The notes under the pieces were generated by a model. That model saw only the letters and a list, made by a program, of their open reading frames with translations. It had not been told where the DNA came from and made no database searches. 64,000 nucleotides of DNA from Fimenecus sp052298855 (GTDB taxonomy: Bacteria > Bacillota > Clostridia > Oscillospirales > Acutalibacteraceae), in NCBI GenBank assembly GCA_052298855.1, contig DAVZXP010000001.1:1-64000 (forward strand), written 5' to 3'. Made by a program: the position numbers and the translations under genes. Of this stretch, positions 1 through 6,700 are shown piece by piece (position 1 is the stretch's first letter; every line of letters begins with the position of its first letter).

Positions 1-27
1 ACAAATTACATATAAAATCAGGGCAAC

Positions 28-48
28 GGACAGCCGCAAGGGCTGTCC
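28..48. repeat. Short hairpin repeat, GCAAG loop
   Basis: GGACAGCC and GGCTGTCC form a perfect 8-bp stem around the loop GCAAG. A related copy at 49331-49353 has the same loop but a stem with paired substitutions, so base pairing is kept. This suggests a dispersed structured repeat of the REP kind rather than a gene-specific terminator. Confidence 0.7.
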
Positions 49-83
49 CTACGGTCGCATATATTTTCAGTTTTGATAAAACG

Positions 84-217
84 AGGCTCCCTCTGACGAG
101 GGAGCTGTTGAGCGAAGCGAAACTGAGGGAGAGAAAGCAATAAACAGCAAATTTTCGTTATCTCTCCCTCAGTCATTTTTCTTCGAAAAACGACAGCTCC
201 CTCGTCAGAGGGAGCCT
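84..217. repeat. MITE-like element with 25-bp terminal inverted repeats
   Basis: The 25 bases at 84-108 are exactly the reverse complement of those at 193-217. Inside them a second imperfect pair (ACTGAGGGAGAGA near 122-134 and TCTCTCCCTCAGT near 161-173) continues the symmetry, so the whole ~134 bp can fold into one long hairpin. There is no open reading frame inside. This fits a non-autonomous miniature inverted-repeat element of the type scattered through gut Clostridia genomes; the family name is not known to me. Confidence 0.75.
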
Positions 218-280
218 ACGTTTGTGCTAAATTTTCAATTTGTTATATCCTGAAAGTTATTATAAATACGTCAATTCCCA

Positions 281-301
281 CGGCGGCAGCAAGCCACCGC
301 C
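281..301. repeat. Imperfect GC-rich hairpin repeat
   Basis: GGCGG and CCGCC flank an imperfect stem around AGCAA. It is of the same general kind as the GC-rich hairpins at 49409-49428 and 49497-49515. Confidence 0.45.
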
Positions 302-395
302 CTACCGTGTAGGATATTAAATTTAATTTGCTGACAGCCGATAACATTATATATTCTTTCAAGAAAATGAGGGCTCGATTTGAGCCCTCATTTGA

Positions 396-824
396 TTATA
401 AATTATCGATAATATCCTTGATTTTTTCAGCCTGCCATTCATTAGTGTTTTTCTGGAGTTCTTCCATATCGAAATCTTTATTATCTGACGATGCGCTGAA
501 TCTGCCCAACCAAATAATCAAATCTTTTTTGAAATGATCGTTTATGTAATCTACCGAGCTACCCTTTGTTCTTGCCGCACAGACAATAATATCGCAGTTT
601 TCCGGTAGATTCTTTTCAATATCCCGTTTTAATTTATCTTTATTGTCTCCCGAAGTTGTAACTCCTATTTTTTTGTCTTTATAGTAAATGACATCACATT
701 TATCATATCTATCAAAATCATCATATGGTTTTTTATTTTTCAATGCTTGAATAAGATAATAAAGTGTGGTGCTTTTACCCATTTCGCCTTTACCTTGAAG
801 AACAATAACTGTTTGCTTTTTCAT
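396..824 (-). CDS. Small P-loop NTPase-like protein, unknown role
   Basis: A 142-residue protein with an N-terminal Walker A motif (GKGEMGKST, about residues 10-18) directly after a hydrophobic beta strand (TVIVLQ), as in P-loop NTPases. Further on, DIIVCAAR looks like a Walker B-type strand. No nucleotide-base specificity motif or partner domain is visible, so the family cannot be named. The start chosen is the ATG at 824, which has AGGTG seven bases upstream; the open frame extends three codons further to a GTG inside that ribosome binding site. It is transcribed away from the collagen-like gene's 3' end but on the same strand, 53 bp downstream of it. Function is unknown; a nucleotide-binding or kinase-like role is only inferred from the P-loop. 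Confidence 0.8.
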   Translation of the reverse strand: MKKQTVIVLQGKGEMGKSTTLYYLIQALKNKKPYDDFDRYDKCDVIYYKDKKIGVTTSGDNKDKLKRDIEKNLPENCDIIVCAARTKGSSVDYINDHFKKDLIIWLGRFSASSDNKDFDMEELQKNTNEWQAEKIKDIIDNL

Positions 825-877
825 AATAATCACCTATCATTTATAAATTTATTTTTAAGCTAAATTATGTTTTATTT

Positions 878-3235
878 CTATTGTGCTTTTTTATATACAT
901 ATCTAAAATCTGTATTGTTATTTATATATTTCTTAAGGAGCTTCGCTGCTTCAGTCGGGTTTGATATTACATCTTTTGGAATTTCGCTGATATAAGTATT
1001 AGTACCACCTCCTGTATAACTACTCCATGTATTTGTCGAATCTTCAAAATAAGCTTTTGTTAATCCTGAATTTCTAAATGCTCCCAGTCCGATATAATTA
1101 ACATTTTCAGGAATTGTTATTTCCGTTAAACTTTTACAATTCTCGAAAACATAATTGCTTATTGTTGTTAAAGATTGCGGAAGAGTAACATTTGACAATT
1201 TAACGCATCCTGTAAAACAAGAATTACTTATTTTTGTTACCCCTTCCGGAATAATTATTGATTTTAGATTTATGCAACGATCAAAGCACCGTATACCTAT
1301 ACTGTTAACCGTATCGGGAAGATCAATATATTCAAAAGCACAACTGTCGAATGCATCGAAGCCAATCGAAACAATACTGTCAGGCAGTTTTATTCTTTCA
1401 AGTGATGTACAGTCCGTAAAACCACCGTCAGCTATAGCGGTAACCGTCATACCGTTAAACGATGACGGAATAACTATATCAGTTGCCACCGTTCTGTAAT
1501 CATTCTTTATTGCGACAGATAATGTTCCGTCATCAAGCTTTGTGAATTTCAGCATTTGCAAAGAGTCAACGGTTGTTGAACCGATTATGCCAAGGTTCTT
1601 TTCCGTGCCGTCGGTATAATAAATGACTAACTCGCCATTGACAATAGCCGTATCGGCTATTCCTCGTCCGTCAGCGCCCTTTTCGCCCTGCAAGCCCTTG
1701 TCGCCTTTTTCGCCCTTGATATTGCCGAGGTTAGATATTGAATTATCCGACATTATGACCACAAGCTCGCCGTCCGGGGAGAGTGTGAGCGACTTAATTC
1801 CTCGTCCGTCAGCTCCGTTTGCGCCATTCGCACCGTTTTCGCCCGTTACCTTGCCGAGATTTTTGACGTCGCCGTTTGAATAGGTCAAAACAAGCTCGCC
1901 CGAAGCGTTTATCTCCGACTTTGTTATACCCAAGCCGTCGGCGCCCTTAATGTTTCCGAGGTTAAGCGATGTTCCGTTTGTAAGGGTTATAACAAGATTT
2001 CCGCCTGTTGAAATTTCAATATCATTTATTCCCACGCCGTCAGCGCCGTTAAGTCCTGTGGCACCTTTGTCGCCTTTAGCACCCTGCAAGCCTTGCTCGC
2101 CCTTGTCGCCTTTATCTCCCTTGTCGCCCTTTGCGCCGACAACTGCTCCGAGATTTTCTGTAAGGTTATTTGTATACGTGATTACAAGCTCGCCGAGGCT
2201 GTTAATTTCAGACTTTTTAACTCCGATACCGTCAGCGCCGTTAAGTCCTGCGTCGCCCTTATCGCCTTTAATGCCCTGCAAGCCTTGCTCGCCTTTATCG
2301 CCCTTATCGCCTTTTGCGCCGACAACTGCTCCGACATTGGCACGCTGACCGTTAGAGAATGAGAGCACAAGCTCGCCCAACGAATTGATTTCCGCCGAAG
2401 TTACGCTAACACCGTCAACACCGTTTGTGCCGTTTATACCGTCAGAGCCTACTATTTTGCCGAGATTTGCCGTCGCTCCGTCTGTGTATGAAAGAACCAA
2501 CTCGCCCGAGTCGTTTATAACAGCCGAAGCAACGCCGATACCGTTCGCACCGTCAACACCGTCTTTACCGTCTTTACCGTCGGTGCCGTTCGTACCGATA
2601 ATCTTGCCGAGATTTGCGACCTCGCCGTTTGTGTAGGTCAAAACAAGCTCTCCGTTTTCGTTTATAACAGAGGACGCAACTCCTACGCCGTTATTTACGG
2701 TTTCGCCGACAACCCTGTCAAGATTTACACTTCTGCCGTCGGAATATGTAATTACAAGCTCGCCTTTTTCGTTTATCTTCGCCGCCGTTATACCAACGCC
2801 GTCTTTGCCGTCCTCGCCCTTTGCGCCGACAGCCTTACCTACGTTTATTTTCGTTCCGTCCGAAAGAACGATTACAAGATCTCCGTCTTTCGTGAAAGAA
2901 GCAGAGCTTATGTCGGACTTGTCTTTTTTCGACATTGCAGAAAGAGTCTTTGACCAATCCTTTTCGCTACCGGAATAGCCGTTATCTACCGCTATTTGAT
3001 ATGCCGATTTGCCCTCAAGTGAAATAAGCCACTCGTCCAAGCTTCCCGTGTAGCCCTGCTGCACCGCAAGCTCATATGCCGACAAGCCGTTCTTAACGTT
3101 TGTCGAAGCGTGCACGCTGCCGTTTTTATGCACCAATCTTGCGACGGCATAGGAAATTCCTATCATTGCGGCAATTATAAGTATTGCCACAGCTATTTTT
3201 TTCAATAAATCCTTGTTTTGCTTTGTTTTATGCAT
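878..3235 (-). CDS. Collagen-like surface protein with BspA-type leucine-rich repeats
   Basis: A 785-residue surface protein. Residues ~12-32 form a hydrophobic signal anchor. Next come two copies of a SAYELAVQQGYTGS-type motif that commonly precedes bacterial collagen-like regions. Residues ~80-550 alternate short Gly-X-Y blocks (such as GEDGKDG and KGDKGDKGEQG) with about ten copies of a ~30-residue unit containing GELVLTY and NLGKIVG. The C-terminal ~190 residues hold BspA/LRR_5-type repeats (for example LERIKLPDSIVSIGFDAF). No LPXTG is present. The start is the ATG at 3235, with GGAGGG six bases upstream; the frame is open further upstream but lacks a ribosome binding site there. A consensus promoter overlaps sites that could bind the divergent XRE regulator. 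A role in adhesion is inferred from the architecture. Confidence 0.85.
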   Translation of the reverse strand: MHKTKQNKDLLKKIAVAILIIAAMIGISYAVARLVHKNGSVHASTNVKNGLSAYELAVQQGYTGSLDEWLISLEGKSAYQIAVDNGYSGSEKDWSKTLSAMSKKDKSDISSASFTKDGDLVIVLSDGTKINVGKAVGAKGEDGKDGVGITAAKINEKGELVITYSDGRSVNLDRVVGETVNNGVGVASSVINENGELVLTYTNGEVANLGKIIGTNGTDGKDGKDGVDGANGIGVASAVINDSGELVLSYTDGATANLGKIVGSDGINGTNGVDGVSVTSAEINSLGELVLSFSNGQRANVGAVVGAKGDKGDKGEQGLQGIKGDKGDAGLNGADGIGVKKSEINSLGELVITYTNNLTENLGAVVGAKGDKGDKGDKGEQGLQGAKGDKGATGLNGADGVGINDIEISTGGNLVITLTNGTSLNLGNIKGADGLGITKSEINASGELVLTYSNGDVKNLGKVTGENGANGANGADGRGIKSLTLSPDGELVVIMSDNSISNLGNIKGEKGDKGLQGEKGADGRGIADTAIVNGELVIYYTDGTEKNLGIIGSTTVDSLQMLKFTKLDDGTLSVAIKNDYRTVATDIVIPSSFNGMTVTAIADGGFTDCTSLERIKLPDSIVSIGFDAFDSCAFEYIDLPDTVNSIGIRCFDRCINLKSIIIPEGVTKISNSCFTGCVKLSNVTLPQSLTTISNYVFENCKSLTEITIPENVNYIGLGAFRNSGLTKAYFEDSTNTWSSYTGGGTNTYISEIPKDVISNPTEAAKLLKKYINNNTDFRYVYKKAQ

Positions 3236-3266
3236 AATCTTCCCTCCAAAGGTTATATATATTTTA

Positions 3267-3295
3267 ATCATACAACGACGTACTCGTTTTGTCAA
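3267..3295 (-). promoter_or_regulatory. Consensus sigma-A promoter for the collagen-like gene
   Basis: On the minus strand TTGACA (3290-3295) and TATGAT (3267-3272) are separated by exactly 17 bases, about 30 bases upstream of the start codon at 3235. Confidence 0.8.
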
Positions 3296-3310
3296 CTGTA
3301 TTCTCGTTTT
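3283..3310. promoter_or_regulatory. Direct repeats, possible XRE operator
   Basis: CTCGTTTT occurs at 3283-3290 and again at 3303-3310, spaced by 20 bp (two helical turns), with a degenerate third copy AGCGTTTT at 3315-3322. The first copy lies between the -35 and -10 boxes of the collagen-like gene and the second overlaps the -35 region of the XRE gene. This is a plausible operator for the adjacent repressor; binding is inferred. Confidence 0.45.
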
Positions 3311-3337
3311 TACAAGCGTTTTACGGTCTTTTAGATT
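3309..3337 (+). promoter_or_regulatory. Probable promoter of the XRE regulator gene
   Basis: TTTACA (3309-3314) and TAGATT (3332-3337) are spaced by 17 bases and lie 24 bases upstream of the ATG at 3361. Confidence 0.5.
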
Positions 3338-3360
3338 AAAATATACAAGAGGTGAAGCAT

Positions 3361-3666
3361 ATGAAATTCAGCGATAAATTGCGAATGTTAATAGAAGAAC
3401 GCAATCTTACTCAAAAGCAGGTTGCTATCGACTTAAATGTTGCGGCGTCAACGATGGGCGGATATGTGCAGGGAAGCAGTGAGCCCGATTTTGACACGCT
3501 TATCAGAATTGCCGAGTATTTCAATGTTTCTACTGATTATCTGCTGAACAGACTTTCAAAAAACACCGTCGATCAGGACGAAGAGGAATTGCTGAGGGTT
3601 TACCGTTCAATGAAAAAGGAATACCGTCAAATATATATAGAACAAGGCAAAGCATTCCTAAAATAA
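3361..3666 (+). CDS. XRE-family helix-turn-helix transcriptional regulator
   Basis: A 101-residue DNA-binding protein. Residues ~5-58 are a Cro/C1-type helix-turn-helix (LTQKQVAIDLNVAASTMGGY then PDFDTLIRIAEYFNVSTDYLL), typical of stand-alone repressors of this size. The C-terminal ~35 residues are a charged helix probably used for dimerisation. The ATG at 3361 is preceded by GAGGTG at six bases; a GTG three codons upstream lies in the ribosome binding site and was rejected. The gene is divergent from the collagen-like surface gene with direct repeats in the shared promoter region, so it is a good candidate for that gene's regulator and for autoregulation. Confidence 0.9.
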   Translation: MKFSDKLRMLIEERNLTQKQVAIDLNVAASTMGGYVQGSSEPDFDTLIRIAEYFNVSTDYLLNRLSKNTVDQDEEELLRVYRSMKKEYRQIYIEQGKAFLK

Positions 3667-3680
3667 ACAGAGCACACGCA

Positions 3681-3720
3681 AAAACACGGGCGACATTATA
3701 AAATGCCACCCGTGTTTTTT
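3681..3720. terminator. Bidirectional terminator between convergent genes
   Basis: AAAACACGGG and CCCGTGTTTT form a stem followed by a T run on the plus strand and A/T-rich flanks on the minus strand. It serves the XRE gene and probably also the converging DUF5058 operon. Confidence 0.75.
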
Positions 3721-3730
3721 ATCTTATTTG

Positions 3731-4396
3731 TTATTTAACCCATTTCAGCTTATACATACCCAATGCGCCGAGGATGCTCGCTACGATTGTTATGAATATC
3801 ATTGTGCCGACGGGCATTGACGGAGAGAAGATATAAACTGCAACTCCTGCCAAAATCGGCAAAATCGCAAGTCGCCAATACTTTGCAAAATATGATGCGC
3901 CGAGTGCACCGAAAAGTGCCGGTATTACATATTCAAACGCCGGCTTTACAACGGAGTCGTCCGCCGTTATATGCGGAAGAACGGGAGCGAAAAGCAACAC
4001 GCCGACTGCGATAACTATTGTTGTGGTAATCGCCGAAGCCGCTATTGCGACGGTTGAAATTAGCTCGCCCTCCTCGCTTGATGCCTTGACCTCCGCCCTT
4101 TCAAGAGCGTTCATAGCACACGGAAGCTTTAAGTTTGTGATGTTGCCCGTAACAAACGAAAGATATGTACCGCCTGCACCGAGCATAGGTGTATATGTAA
4201 TTACCTCAACAATCGCCGTTGACCAATAAATCGGAACGACAGCCGCAAGTGCCTTCAACAGCGTTGAAAACTGCGGAAACGCATTATATCTGATTGAGAA
4301 CATAAGCGGAACGAAGAACAACGCCGCCAATGCGCTGACCGACCATATGCTTCCCCAAGTATGCACCTTGTCGATATAGGTTCTTTCTTTTTTCAT
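3731..4396 (-). CDS. Integral membrane protein, partner of DUF5058 protein
   Basis: A 221-residue hydrophobic protein with about six predicted membrane segments (for example near residues 18-40, 50-70, 120-145, 155-175 and 180-215) and a loop with GAGGTYLSFVTGNITN. The start is the ATG at 4396, with AAGGAGG eight bases upstream; twelve further codons upstream in the frame overlap the preceding gene. It lies 13 bp downstream of the DUF5058 gene and the two are almost certainly co-transcribed. Being two similar-sized membrane proteins encoded together, they look like a two-component transporter. The substrate is unknown and no soluble ATPase is nearby. Confidence 0.75.
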   Translation of the reverse strand: MKKERTYIDKVHTWGSIWSVSALAALFFVPLMFSIRYNAFPQFSTLLKALAAVVPIYWSTAIVEVITYTPMLGAGGTYLSFVTGNITNLKLPCAMNALERAEVKASSEEGELISTVAIAASAITTTIVIAVGVLLFAPVLPHITADDSVVKPAFEYVIPALFGALGASYFAKYWRLAILPILAGVAVYIFSPSMPVGTMIFITIVASILGALGMYKLKWVK

Positions 4397-4409
4397 TGCC
4401 GTTCCCTCC

Positions 4410-5174
4410 TTATCTCCAAGTAAGCGCCGCAATTTCGGGCGGTAAAACCTGCGTTAAAAGTACGGCAATTCCCATTGCACCGAACATTGCTATCGGCAGA
4501 ACAAACGGCTCTAATTTTTTGAGTTCTTTTTTTCTGCAAAGATAGTCGAGTGCAATCGTGAATATCATTGCCGAAATAAGCGTTGCAACTGACATAACGC
4601 CTGCCGACGGACCGTCCGAGGGAACGCCTGCGATTGCCCTTGAAATAAATGCCGCAATTATTCCAATAAACGCCGCCGCACCGAGAATATCCCCGAGCCT
4701 GCCTGCACTTGCACTTTTCTGCGTGACCTTGCCCATTGCCTTGTGGATTTTCTTGCAGAGTATCGGCAAAAGCACAAGCGGAAAGCAAGAGCCGATTGTC
4801 ATAGTCCACGCTATCGTTGAAAACTGCGTAACGTCCGTTACCTCATTTGACACGGAGGTTCCGAGCACGTTCAAAGCCGCTTCGGCGGCAACCGTTTCAT
4901 ATGCCAAATTGCCGATAACCGAGAGTCTTATCCACGGCAAAACAATTCCGAGTGCGGAAGCAAGCGCCAACACCGTTGCAAGAATTGAAATTGCAGGTGC
5001 TATTGTGAAAAGCATACTCGAAATCATAGTTTGCTTGAGTTTCTCCGTTTCAACGCCTATTTCCTTTGCCCGTTTCCACGATTTTACAATGAAAAATACA
5101 CTTTGTGCGATTACAAAAACAACTATAAAGCCTGCAAGCGCATACATAAGCGGTCCCGTTTTGAAATCTCCCAT
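4410..5174 (-). CDS. DUF5058 family membrane protein
   Basis: A 254-residue membrane protein that resembles the DUF5058 family as I remember it (an N-terminal segment with MYALAGFIVVFVIAQSVFF followed by a charged KSWKRAKEIG loop). Roughly six to seven hydrophobic segments follow. It is the first gene of a two-gene unit with the 221-residue membrane protein downstream. A terminator-like hairpin separates it from the upstream hydrolase gene. Transport of an unknown solute is inferred from topology and pairing only. Confidence 0.7.
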   Translation of the reverse strand: MGDFKTGPLMYALAGFIVVFVIAQSVFFIVKSWKRAKEIGVETEKLKQTMISSMLFTIAPAISILATVLALASALGIVLPWIRLSVIGNLAYETVAAEAALNVLGTSVSNEVTDVTQFSTIAWTMTIGSCFPLVLLPILCKKIHKAMGKVTQKSASAGRLGDILGAAAFIGIIAAFISRAIAGVPSDGPSAGVMSVATLISAMIFTIALDYLCRKKELKKLEPFVLPIAMFGAMGIAVLLTQVLPPEIAALTWR

Positions 5175-5192
5175 AAAATCCCTCCGTTTATC

Positions 5193-5229
5193 AAAAATAC
5201 GGCAGACCGAGAAAAGCCTGCCATTTTTC
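5193..5229 (-). terminator. Probable terminator after the hydrolase gene
   Basis: On the minus strand GGCAG and CTGCC, flanked by A and T runs (AAAAAT and TATTTTT), form a hairpin just after the stop codon at 5230 and before the DUF5058 start. The stem is short, so the call is moderate. Confidence 0.45.
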
Positions 5230-6171
5230 TTACTCTTGCTTAGCGATTATTTTATCCATCCAGCCGACAATATCCGACATAACCTCATCACGGTTTAACT
5301 CGTTGAGAAGCTCGTGTCTTGCTTCGGGATAAAGCTTCATAATAACGTTCTGATGACCTGTCTTTTTAAGGTCCTCAAACACCTGCTTTACGCCCTTGCC
5401 GTATTCGCCTACGGGGTCGTTGTCGCCCGAAATGAGCAAAATAGGCAACTCCGACGGAACGGTTTTGTACCAAAGCTTCGCCGACACCTGCTTGAGTGCG
5501 GTGAACAGGGTTTCAAAGCCGTTTGTTGTAAAGCAAAAACCGCAAAGGTCGTCGTTAATATACTTATCAACTTCCTTTTGATCTCTTGAAAGCCAATCAA
5601 ATTCAGTTCTCTTTTCAGTCTTTTTGTTATATGTGCCGAAAGCGATTGAGTTCAACATTCCCGAACGGTGAAGCTTGCCCTTTGTCTTTTCAAGCTGCTT
5701 TGCAAGGGCAATTCCCATACCTGCCGCAGGATTTGTTCCGCTTGTGCCGCATATAATTGCGCCGTCAATCAAATGACCGTACTTTGCAATATACGCTCTT
5801 GCCATAAACGAGCCCATACTGTGACCGAAAATAAAGAACGGTAAATCGGGATACTCCTGCCTTGCAATATCTGTAAGCTGCTTCAAGTCCTCGACAACGC
5901 TTTCAACGCCGTTGTCGCCGAAAAAGCCCAATTCGTCCGCATTGGCAACGGATTTGCCGTGTCCGAGATGGTCGCTGATATATACAGCATAGCCTTGCTT
6001 GCAAAGCTCCATAGCAAAGCGTGCATATCTGTTAGAATGTTCTGCCATACCGTGAGAAATCTGCACTATACCCTTGACCTGTGAAAAGTCTGCGGGTGCA
6101 GCGCTCTGTGCGTAGATGTCGCAAAGTCCCGAGGCTGACGGAAATGTAAATTCATTAGCGGTAAATTCCAC
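5230..6171 (-). CDS. Alpha/beta hydrolase, monoacylglycerol lipase-like
   Basis: A ~313-residue serine hydrolase of the Hydrolase_4 (monoacylglycerol lipase / lysophospholipase) type. The sequence shows an oxyanion-hole region (VQISHGMAEHSNRY), the nucleophile elbow GHSMG, the acid in SGDNDPVG and the catalytic histidine in ARHELLNE, all in the expected order. No signal peptide is visible, so it acts in the cytoplasm, probably on acylglycerols or other short acyl esters. The start is a GTG: the one at 6171 has GGAG eight bases upstream and is preferred over the GTG at 6180, which overlaps that site. It is followed by a hairpin and then the DUF5058 operon. The exact substrate cannot be read from the sequence. 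Confidence 0.85.
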   Translation of the reverse strand: MEFTANEFTFPSASGLCDIYAQSAAPADFSQVKGIVQISHGMAEHSNRYARFAMELCKQGYAVYISDHLGHGKSVANADELGFFGDNGVESVVEDLKQLTDIARQEYPDLPFFIFGHSMGSFMARAYIAKYGHLIDGAIICGTSGTNPAAGMGIALAKQLEKTKGKLHRSGMLNSIAFGTYNKKTEKRTEFDWLSRDQKEVDKYINDDLCGFCFTTNGFETLFTALKQVSAKLWYKTVPSELPILLISGDNDPVGEYGKGVKQVFEDLKKTGHQNVIMKLYPEARHELLNELNRDEVMSDIVGWMDKIIAKQE

Positions 6172-6337
6172 TTTAGTCACTCCGTTTCGCTGTGCCGTAG
6201 TGTGTTGAAACGCCTTACGGTACCTAAAAAATATTTATAAGTATATCACATTCCACGGAAAAAGTAACGTTTTTAGACAATGTTTGTATCGTTTAACAAA
6301 TTATCGAGGCTCGTATTATACAAACTGCACAACAAAT

Positions 6338-6574
6338 CTATCGCAATTCTATCGGCTTTGACAAAACGGTGTACCTCTCACACAAGAAGTCGTCTATCAC
6401 GCAAAATATATGCGTCGGCTCAACCTCATAATCGTTTAAGCGTTGCGTAAGCTCGCAAATATCATCGAGGCTGTCCGAAATATCCCTTATCAAATTGTTT
6501 TCATATGTTATCCCATAGCTGTTTACGTATTCCTTTCCGTCAAATTTTCTCTCAACAAATACCCCATAAAACAT
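6338..6574 (-). CDS. DUF6514 family small protein
   Basis: A 78-residue protein resembling DUF6514, a Clostridia family of unknown function: YGITYENN, then IRDISDSLDDICELTQRLN, then PTHIFCVIDDFLCE. The start is the ATG at 6574 with an AGGGA-type ribosome binding site; the longer open frame to 6649 runs through the promoter and has no ribosome binding site. It has its own extended -10 promoter overlapped by GTAAC palindromes, which suggests tight control by an unknown repressor. It is a single-gene unit upstream of the hydrolase gene. Confidence 0.75.
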   Translation of the reverse strand: MFYGVFVERKFDGKEYVNSYGITYENNLIRDISDSLDDICELTQRLNDYEVEPTHIFCVIDDFLCERYTVLSKPIELR

Positions 6575-6605
6575 TTCCCTAACTTCCCTAAAATTGTTTC
6601 TTATA

Positions 6606-6628
6606 GTAACAATGTTACTTATTGTAAC
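6606..6628. promoter_or_regulatory. Overlapping GTAAC palindromes, likely operator
   Basis: GTAAC (6606-6610), GTTAC (6614-6618) and GTAAC (6624-6628) make two overlapping inverted repeats with spacers of 3 and 5 bases. They cover the -10 box and the start of transcription of the DUF6514 gene, the usual position of a repressor operator. The cognate regulator is not evident in the window. Confidence 0.5.
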
Positions 6629-6649
6629 ATAAATAGGGCATAAAAGCAA
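6621..6649 (-). promoter_or_regulatory. Extended -10 promoter of the DUF6514 gene
   Basis: On the minus strand TTGCTT (6644-6649) and TACAAT (6621-6626) are 17 bases apart, with TG one base before the -10 box (TGTTACAAT). Confidence 0.65.
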
Positions 6650-6662
6650 GAAAAAAATAAAA

Positions 6663-6689
6663 AAGTCTCGGATAAATTATCCAAGACTT
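6663..6689 (-). terminator. Terminator of the diguanylate cyclase gene
   Basis: A stem with one mismatch (AAGTCTTGGATAA against TTATCCGAGACTT on the minus strand) is followed by a T-rich tract, just downstream of the stop codon at 6701. Confidence 0.7.
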
Positions 6690-6700
6690 CAATTTGAGCT

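Larger units (their letters stand above)
1..395. other. Gene-free stretch with palindromic repeats
   Basis: No convincing coding sequence is visible in either strand. The stretch holds three palindromic elements, listed separately, and a 12-base string CTACGGTCGCAT (49-60) that recurs at 49652-49663 in the other repeat-rich gap of this window. The last part (370-395) is the 3' flank of the minus-strand P-loop gene. Confidence 0.7.

Noticed and set aside
1623..2636. Repeated DNA units suggesting a CRISPR-like or satellite array.
   Set aside because: The repeats encode the Gly-X-Y and GELVLTY protein units of the collagen-like gene in frame; there are no spacers of constant length.
4393..4809. 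Overlapping minus-strand frame within the DUF5058 region.
   Set aside because: It has a composition unlike a membrane or soluble protein and lies wholly inside two better-supported genes in another frame.
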